Origin: [Zimmermannella] alba NBRC 15616
GTDB taxonomy: Bacteria; Actinomycetota; Actinomycetes; Actinomycetales; Microbacteriaceae
DNA: 64,000 nucleotides
Assembly: GCF_001570905.1 (NCBI RefSeq)
Contig: NZ_BCSO01000011.1
Coordinates: 1 to 64,000, forward strand
Direction: 5' to 3'
In this document: piece after piece, positions 58,960 to 64,000 of the stretch
How positions within the stretch are numbered: position 1 is the stretch's first letter
How the letters are laid out: each line of letters opens with the position of its first letter
Position numbers and translations under genes: made by a program
Notes under the pieces: generated by a model
Databases searched by the model: none
Seen by the model: the letters and a program-made list of their open reading frames with translations, nothing else
Told to the model about the DNA's origin: nothing

Positions 58960-60417
58960 GTGTGCGGCATCGTTGGTCACGTCTCGACCGGACCCGTTAA
59001 TCAGCAGATCTACGACTCACTGCTCCTGCTGCAGCACCGCGGCCAGGATTCGTCCGGCATCGCGACCGCCGATGGCGAAACCTTCCACCTCGTAAAGACA
59101 AAAGGCCACGTCCGCGAGGCGTACCGCACGCGCGACATGCGCAACCTCACGGGCAACATGGGCCTCGGTCACGTGCGCTACGCGACGGCTGGTTCGGCGA
59201 ACAACGTGGATGAGGTGCAGCCGTTCTACGTGAACGCCCCGTACGGCATCATCCTCGTCCACAACGGCAACCTCACGAACACGCGCGAGCTCTCGGACGA
59301 GCTCTACCGCATCGACCGACGTCACTTGAACTCGGAGTCCGACACGGAGCTCCTGCTCAATGTGCTCGCGAACGAGCTCCAGTCGCGCCTCCCGGGCGAC
59401 GAGCTCACGCCGGACACGATCTTTGACTCGATCACGGGCCTCCACGACCGCGTTGAGGGCTCGTACGCCTCGATCGCGCTCATTTCGGGCCTCGGCATGG
59501 TCGCCTTCCGCGACCCCTTCGGCATCCGCCCGCTCGTGCTCGGCCGCCGCGAGGGCGAGCACGGCCGCGATGAGTGGGTCGTCGCCTCGGAGTCGCTCGT
59601 GCTCGAGTCCGGCGGCTACGAACTGGTCCGCGATGTCGCACCGGGCGAAGCCATCGTCATCACCGAGTCGGGCGAGCTCTTCTCGCGCCAGTGCGCGGCA
59701 TCCACGCGCCTGGCTCCCTGCTCCTTCGAGTTCGTCTACCTTGCCCGCCCCGACTCCGTTATGAACGGCATCTCGGTGTACGAGTCGCGCCTTCGTATGG
59801 GCCGCAAGCTCGCAGAGAAGGCACGCCGCGAGCTCACCGCGGGCGGCATCGACGTGCTCATGCCGATCCCGGACTCCGCTCGCCCCTCGGCAATGGAGAT
59901 GGCGCAGGTGCTCGGCATCCCCTACCGCGAAGGCTTCTACAAGAACCGCTACGTCGGCCGAACCTTCATCATGCCCGGGCAGAAGGTGCGCAAGAAGTCG
60001 GTGCGCCAGAAGCTCAACGCGCTCGGCACCGAGTTCAAGGGCAAGAACGTGCTCCTCGTTGACGACTCGATCGTGCGCGGCACGACCTCGAAGGAGATCG
60101 TCGAGATGGCGCGCATGGCAGGCGCCAAGTCGGTGACCTTCGCTTCGGCAGCGCCGGCGGTGCGCCACCCGCACGTGTACGGCATCAACATGCCGACGCG
60201 CGCCGAGCTCGTCGCGAACGGCCGCTCGACGGAAGAGGTTGCGGCTGCAATCGGTGCGAACCGCCTCATCTACCAGGACGTCGACGACCTCAAGGACGCC
60301 ATCATCGGCGGGACCGACATCACCGAGCTCGACCTGTCGTGCTTCACGGGCGAATACGTGACCGGCACGGTGACGGCCGAGTACCTCGCATGGCTTGAGG
60401 CGAACCGCACGAGCTAA
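58960..60417 (+). CDS. purF: Amidophosphoribosyltransferase
   Basis: 485 residues from GTG 58960, so that after processing Cys2 (in VCGIVGHV) becomes the N-terminal nucleophile; AAGGAG lies 9 nt upstream. HRGQDSSGIA, GLGHVRYATAG, HNGNLTNT and DPFGIRPLVLG form the glutaminase domain, and NVLLLVDDSIVRGTTS holds the PRPP loop. Commits PRPP and glutamine to purine synthesis. Its stop overlaps that of the convergent agmatine deiminase by 3-4 nt. Confidence 0.97.
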   Translation: MCGIVGHVSTGPVNQQIYDSLLLLQHRGQDSSGIATADGETFHLVKTKGHVREAYRTRDMRNLTGNMGLGHVRYATAGSANNVDEVQPFYVNAPYGIILVHNGNLTNTRELSDELYRIDRRHLNSESDTELLLNVLANELQSRLPGDELTPDTIFDSITGLHDRVEGSYASIALISGLGMVAFRDPFGIRPLVLGRREGEHGRDEWVVASESLVLESGGYELVRDVAPGEAIVITESGELFSRQCAASTRLAPCSFEFVYLARPDSVMNGISVYESRLRMGRKLAEKARRELTAGGIDVLMPIPDSARPSAMEMAQVLGIPYREGFYKNRYVGRTFIMPGQKVRKKSVRQKLNALGTEFKGKNVLLVDDSIVRGTTSKEIVEMARMAGAKSVTFASAAPAVRHPHVYGINMPTRAELVANGRSTEEVAAAIGANRLIYQDVDDLKDAIIGGTDITELDLSCFTGEYVTGTVTAEYLAWLEANRTS

Positions 60418-61472
60418 TTCACGGCCAGTCGCTGACCGAGGGCTGGCTGCTGCTGCGTGATGCAGTGGATGCCGCCACCGCGCGCGTAGAGCGGCCGCGC
60501 ATCCACCGCGAGAATCTCTCGCCCCGGGTAGGCAGCTGCGAGCACCTCGCGCGCCGCAGCATCGGCCGGGTCGTCAAAGGCGCAGGAGATGACGGCTCCG
60601 TTGCACACGAGGTGGTTCACGTAGGAGTAATCAACCCAGCCTTCGCTGTCTTCGAGGATGTGCGGGGCGGGCAGCGAGATGACCTCGAGCGGGTTGCCAT
60701 CGACGTCGCGCGCCTCAGCGAGGAGCTCCCGCAGCTCGCGCGTGAGGGCGTAGTCGGGATGCGCCGGATGACGCTGCTCGTGGAGCAGCACGCGACATGG
60801 TGACGGGAATGCGGCGACAATGTCGACGTGGCCGCGCGTCCCAAACTCCTGGGAGTCGCGCCAGAGCCCGCGCGGGAGCCAGATGGCGAGGCGAGCGCCG
60901 ATCGTCCGCAGCATTTCGGCTTCCACCTCGGCGTGCGTGAGCTCGGGGTTTCGTCCTTCGCCAAGCTGCACGCTTTCGGTGAGGAGCACTGTGCCGCGGC
61001 CATCGACGTGAATGCCTCCGCCCTCGTTAACCAACGGAGAATCGATGCGCGTCGCTCCAGCGGCCTCGGCGACGAGCGCGCCGATCTTCGCGTCACGTTC
61101 CCAGCGGGCCCACGATTGCACTCCCCAGCCGTTGAAGATCCAGTTCACAGCCCCGAGCTCGCGAGCGCCATCCTCGCGAGTGCGGGTGACGAACGTCGGA
61201 CCGATATCGCGCATCCACGCGTCATCAAGTGGCGCCTCGAGGAACTCGATCTGGCCGTCAAGGAGTCGACGCGCGATTGGCAGATCGTCAGGTTCGATGA
61301 CCATCGTGAGCGGCTCGCACTGCGCGATGGCGTTGGCAACCGCCGCCCACGTGTCCCGTGCTTCATTCGCATCCGCAGATGTCTCACCCAGCGTGTAGCC
61401 GCCGGAGGGCCATGCCATCCAGCAACGCTCGTGTTGATCGCCCTCGTGTGGCATGAACCATGATTCACTCAT
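60414..61472 (-). CDS. aguA: Agmatine deiminase
   Basis: 352 residues from ATG 61472 (GAAGGGA 5-6 nt upstream). Family landmarks: MPHEGDQHERCWMAWP, DDAWMRDIGPTFV, NEGGGIHVDGRGTVLLTE, RGHVDIVAAF and the active-site Cys in ARGGGIHCITQQQP. Belongs to the peptidyl-arginine-deiminase-like group and converts agmatine to N-carbamoylputrescine. No other polyamine genes are near. Converges with purF. Confidence 0.93.
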   Translation of the reverse strand: MSESWFMPHEGDQHERCWMAWPSGGYTLGETSADANEARDTWAAVANAIAQCEPLTMVIEPDDLPIARRLLDGQIEFLEAPLDDAWMRDIGPTFVTRTREDGARELGAVNWIFNGWGVQSWARWERDAKIGALVAEAAGATRIDSPLVNEGGGIHVDGRGTVLLTESVQLGEGRNPELTHAEVEAEMLRTIGARLAIWLPRGLWRDSQEFGTRGHVDIVAAFPSPCRVLLHEQRHPAHPDYALTRELRELLAEARDVDGNPLEVISLPAPHILEDSEGWVDYSYVNHLVCNGAVISCAFDDPADAAAREVLAAAYPGREILAVDARPLYARGGGIHCITQQQPALGQRLAVN

Positions 61473-61529
61473 GGGCGTCCCTTCGTACGTCGTTGTACTT
61501 CGTTGTTCCACCGCTGTGGTGCGGCGGGT

Positions 61530-61949
61530 TTAGGAGATGGTGTCGCGGTCCGCGTGCAGCGGCTCATCCGCGGCGCCGCGACGCAGCACGACCTTCTCGC
61601 CGCGGCCGCGACGGCCGAGGAACGAGCCAAGAAGGCCGAGGACGCCGACACCAATCGGCACGAGGAAGAGGGCGAGGAAGCCGAAAACCTGACCGGTCGT
61701 GTACTGCTCGCCGTTCGGGCCGGGCTGGCCGGGGAACGCGAAGGTGAGGATCATCGCGAGGATGAGGCCCGCGAGCGCACCGAGCACGAGGAACACCTCG
61801 ATGCGCGGGACCCGGCGGATGATGGCCTCCTGTTCGGTGACCTCGTCGGCGGCTGGATCGTCGAGACCGAGGTCGACACGCTCGGCGCGCTCCTCAAGCT
61901 CCTCAGCAGCGCTCGTGCGGGCGAGGGGGTCCATCTCGTGCTCAGCCAT
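61530..61949 (-). CDS. Hypothetical two-helix membrane protein
   Basis: 139 residues. An acidic N-terminus (about 1-55), helix 1 (VFLVLGALAGLILAMILTFAF), a short external loop with GQPGPNGEQ, helix 2 (VFGFLALFLVPIGVGVLGLLG) and a basic C-terminus (RRGRGEKVVLRR). Small proteins of this type are commonly found beside purD in actinobacteria; no function is known. ATG 61949 is chosen by this layout; an ATG at 61958 is possible, and neither has a strong ribosome site. Confidence 0.72.
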   Translation of the reverse strand: MAEHEMDPLARTSAAEELEERAERVDLGLDDPAADEVTEQEAIIRRVPRIEVFLVLGALAGLILAMILTFAFPGQPGPNGEQYTTGQVFGFLALFLVPIGVGVLGLLGSFLGRRGRGEKVVLRRGAADEPLHADRDTIS

Positions 61950-62032
61950 GCCGTCCATTCTCTCGAGCTTTTGCGAGCAGCCTCGGATTTCACCGGTGTC
62001 GGATGCGGAGGCTGCCCCTGCGGGCTCGGAGG

Positions 62033-62425
62033 CTAGGCGTTCACACGGATAAGCGGCAGGAAGCGTGCGACCTCGTCCGCGCGTGTCCCCGAGGCATGAA
62101 TCCGCCCTGCCTCGACGAGCTCGTGCCACGTCTCGATGCCGCACGCGATCGCGACCCAGCTCGAAGCGTCCATCTCCACAACGTTCGGCGGCGTGCCGCG
62201 GGTGTGGCCAGGACCCTCAATGCACTGCACGGCACCAAAGGGCGGGATGCGCACCTCAACGCTCGCACCCGGGGCGCGATCGCTCAGCGCCTGCAGCAGA
62301 TATCGAACTGCAGTAGCACGCGTGGTTCGAGACAGCGCCGAGGTATCCGCCTTCTCGCCCACAACGGCGGCGAACTCGCGCGCCGTCTGGAGTCCTACCG
62401 CCTCATCAATTCGCGCTCGAGCCAT
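62033..62425 (-). CDS. Sterol-carrier-like small protein
   Basis: 130 residues. The C-terminal half, VEVRIPPFGAVQCIEGPGHTRGTPPNVVEMDASSWVAIACG, followed by WHELVEAGRIHASGTRADEVARFLPL, is the SCP2-like (maleylpyruvate isomerase C-terminal-like) segment found in a protein encoded next to purD in many actinobacteria. It probably binds a small ligand; no enzymatic residues are evident. ATG 62425 is divergent from purD, 58 nt apart, and a CACAAT box 7 nt upstream suggests a leaderless start. Confidence 0.76.
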   Translation of the reverse strand: MARARIDEAVGLQTAREFAAVVGEKADTSALSRTTRATAVRYLLQALSDRAPGASVEVRIPPFGAVQCIEGPGHTRGTPPNVVEMDASSWVAIACGIETWHELVEAGRIHASGTRADEVARFLPLIRVNA

Positions 62426-62482
62426 ATCCCAAATTGTGACATGAGTGCCCCTCAGGCGGCTGTCGCCGGTATTCTGCAAGGC

Positions 62483-63781
62483 GTGAAGATCCTTGTGCTC
62501 GGTTCCGGTGCCCGTGAACACGCCCTCGTTGCTGCGCTTGCCCAGGAGGGCACGCACGAGCTCATCTGCGCCCCGGGAAACCCGGGCATTGAGCAGCTCG
62601 CGACGACCATCCGCGTTGACGCCAACAAGCCCCAGCTCGTCGCTGACTTTGCTGAGGAAGAGCGCGTTGAGCTCGTCGTGATCGGCCCCGAGGCTCCTCT
62701 CGTGGCCGGTGTCGCCGACGAGCTGCGTCGCCGAGGCATTCCCGTGTTTGGCCCGAACCAGGAGCCAGCAAAGCTCGAAGGGTCGAAGACCTTCGCGAAG
62801 CAGGTCATGCAGCGCGCTGGCGTGCCGACCGGTGGCGCGCAACTGTGCACGACGATGGAAGAAGTTGAGCGCACGCTCGACCAGTTCGGCGCCCCGTACG
62901 TGGTGAAGGCGGACGGCCTCGCCTCCGGCAAGGGTGTGCTCGTCACCGAGGACCGCCAGGCTGCGCTCATCCACGCAGACACCTGGATCCCGGCTGGCCC
63001 CATCCTCATCGAGGAATTCCTCGACGGTCTCGAGGTCTCGCAGTTCGTTATTAGCGACGGCGAGACGACGCGCGCGCTGCCTCCGGCGCAGGACTTCAAG
63101 CGCATCGGCGACGGCGACACCGGCCCGAACACTGGCGGCATGGGCGCGTACTCGCCGGTGCCGTTCCTCAACGAGCGATTCGGCTCGCAGCAGGCCTTCT
63201 CGGAGGAGGTTGTCCGCACGGTTGCGCAGCCGATCATCGACGAGCTTCGCGCAAACGGCCAGCCGTTCCAGGGCCTGCTCTACTGCGGCCTCATCGTGAC
63301 GGCTGACGGTATGCGCGTCATCGAGTTCAACGCCCGCTTCGGCGACCCGGAGACGCAGGTCGTCCTCCCCCGCCTCGACATGCCGCTCTCGGAGCTCCTC
63401 TACGCCTCGGCCACCGGCACGCTCGCGGACACCCCGAACCCGCTCCCGATCAAGCAGAACGCAGCGGTGACGCTCGTGCTCGCGTCGGAGGGCTACCCGG
63501 ACGCCGTCCAGTCGGGCCGCCCGCTGCAGGGCCTCGAGGATGCTGAGGCAATCGAGGGCGTGCACGTCATGCACGCCGCAACCGGTGACGCTGGCGAGGG
63601 TGAGGGCCTTCGCGCAACCGGCGGCCGCGTCCTCAACGTTGTTGCCGAGGGTGCGACGCTCACCGCGGCTCGCACGCGCGCGTACGAGGGTATGGCGAAG
63701 ATCTCGCTCGAGGGCGGCCAGTTCCGTCGCGACATTGCTGAGCGCGCCGCCGCAGACGCCGAGCGCCAGGCGAAGGCCTAA
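62483..63781 (+). CDS. purD: Phosphoribosylamine-glycine ligase
   Basis: 432 residues from GTG 62483 (VKILVLGSGAREHALV), with a TATTCT box 7 nt upstream fitting a leaderless start; an ATG at 62441 would add 14 residues. GNPGIEQLA, GPEAPLVAG, EGSKTFAKQVM, VKADGLASGKGVLVT (ATP-grasp), GDGDTGPNTGGMGAYSP and EFNARFGDPETQVVLPRL are all standard PurD. It joins glycine to phosphoribosylamine in purine synthesis. purC follows after 3 nt. Confidence 0.96.
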   Translation: MKILVLGSGAREHALVAALAQEGTHELICAPGNPGIEQLATTIRVDANKPQLVADFAEEERVELVVIGPEAPLVAGVADELRRRGIPVFGPNQEPAKLEGSKTFAKQVMQRAGVPTGGAQLCTTMEEVERTLDQFGAPYVVKADGLASGKGVLVTEDRQAALIHADTWIPAGPILIEEFLDGLEVSQFVISDGETTRALPPAQDFKRIGDGDTGPNTGGMGAYSPVPFLNERFGSQQAFSEEVVRTVAQPIIDELRANGQPFQGLLYCGLIVTADGMRVIEFNARFGDPETQVVLPRLDMPLSELLYASATGTLADTPNPLPIKQNAAVTLVLASEGYPDAVQSGRPLQGLEDAEAIEGVHVMHAATGDAGEGEGLRATGGRVLNVVAEGATLTAARTRAYEGMAKISLEGGQFRRDIAERAAADAERQAKA

Positions 63782-63784
63782 GCC

Positions 63785-64000
63785 ATGTCGGAGTCGGGAT
63801 CGGGATTCGGTCAGAGCGCCGTCACGAAGGACGCTGCCCCGGAGCTTCCGGGCTGGCGTCACGTCTACACGGGCAAGGTCCGTGAGGTCTACGAGGGTGC
63901 GGATGACGCATCCGTGCTCCTCGTCGTCGCAAGCGACCGTGTAAGCGCCTTCGACCACATCCTCTCCCCCGCGATCCCGGGCAAGGGTGCGATGCTCACG
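63785..64000 (+). CDS. purC: SAICAR synthetase (partial, N-terminal 72 codons)
   Basis: Only the start is in the window. [15 protein letters not shown] and [25 protein letters not shown] match the N-terminal GKVRE and DRISAFD motifs of phosphoribosylaminoimidazole-succinocarboxamide synthase. The ATG at 63785 is 3 nt after the purD stop, so the two form an operon. Continues beyond the right edge. Confidence 0.95.
   Translation, partial: MSESGSGFGQSAVTKDAAPELPGWRHVYTGKVREVYEGADDASVLLVVASDRVSAFDHILSPAIPGKGAMLT

Noticed and set aside
62426-63958. Minus-strand extension of the sterol-carrier-like frame to 641 codons
   Set aside because: The extension is antisense to purD, which matches its family fully. 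The gene starts at ATG 62425.

Overview
The window is high-GC, gene-dense actinobacterial DNA, most likely from Microbacteriaceae or a close relative in Micrococcales (genus not determinable here). Pointers are a DUF3073 gene, a LytR-CpsA-Psr (LCP) ligase, teichuronic-acid-type polymer genes, a dispersed pur cluster, several apparently leaderless starts, and the GGTCTCGATACG-type intergenic repeats often seen in this group. No rRNA, tRNA, CRISPR, insertion sequence or phage gene was recognised.

Layout. 1-4.5 kb: a thioester (TQXA) surface adhesin cut by the window edge, a phenol-hydroxylase-type flavoprotein and a divergent SDR oxidoreductase. 4.6-26.1 kb: a cell-surface glycopolymer locus. 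It has a TagGH-type ABC exporter, WecB and WecC (UDP-ManNAc then UDP-ManNAcA), GalE, six glycosyltransferase-type or associated proteins, a secreted GH79-like lipoprotein, a low-GC block with a TupA-like ATP-grasp enzyme overlapping an amino-acid permease, and an LCP protein that would attach the polymer to peptidoglycan. The set fits a ManNAcA-containing teichuronic-acid-like polymer, perhaps with amino-acid substituents. 26.3-29.4 kb: a rhodanese and a GT-C membrane glycosyltransferase. 29.6-34.2 kb: an MntR-type regulator and a metal ABC transporter with an MntR-like operator, split by a nuclease-like cassette. 34.3-47.5 kb: RecQ, a small self-contained transcription unit with a structured leader, a Zn metallopeptidase, an acyl-CoA oxidase, a NatAB-type exporter, a two-component system whose response regulator has an in-frame stop, and a DEAD-box RNA helicase. 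47.7-56.5 kb: a large RND transporter, a DUF4097/PadR pair, a two-subunit fluoride channel, a flavin monooxygenase-like gene, DUF3073 and SdpI genes. 56.9-64 kb: purM, a phosphatase, purF, agmatine deiminase, small proteins, purD and partial purC.

The most unusual structure is a set of imperfect palindromes of about 70-80 bp in at least two related families (A, four copies; B, four copies) plus two singletons (C, D). Nearly all sit within 75 nt of a stop codon. Two paralogous DUF559 (Vsr-like nuclease fold) genes are each bracketed by two copies of one family: A-gene-A at 17731-18885 and B-gene-B at 30362-31527. Both genes carry the same upstream block, a perfect DnaA box exactly 39 nt before the start. 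Solo copies of the same families lie elsewhere. This resembles REP/REPIN elements with their RAYT transposase, but with a Vsr-like nuclease in place of the transposase. I rate it the best candidate for an undescribed system here.
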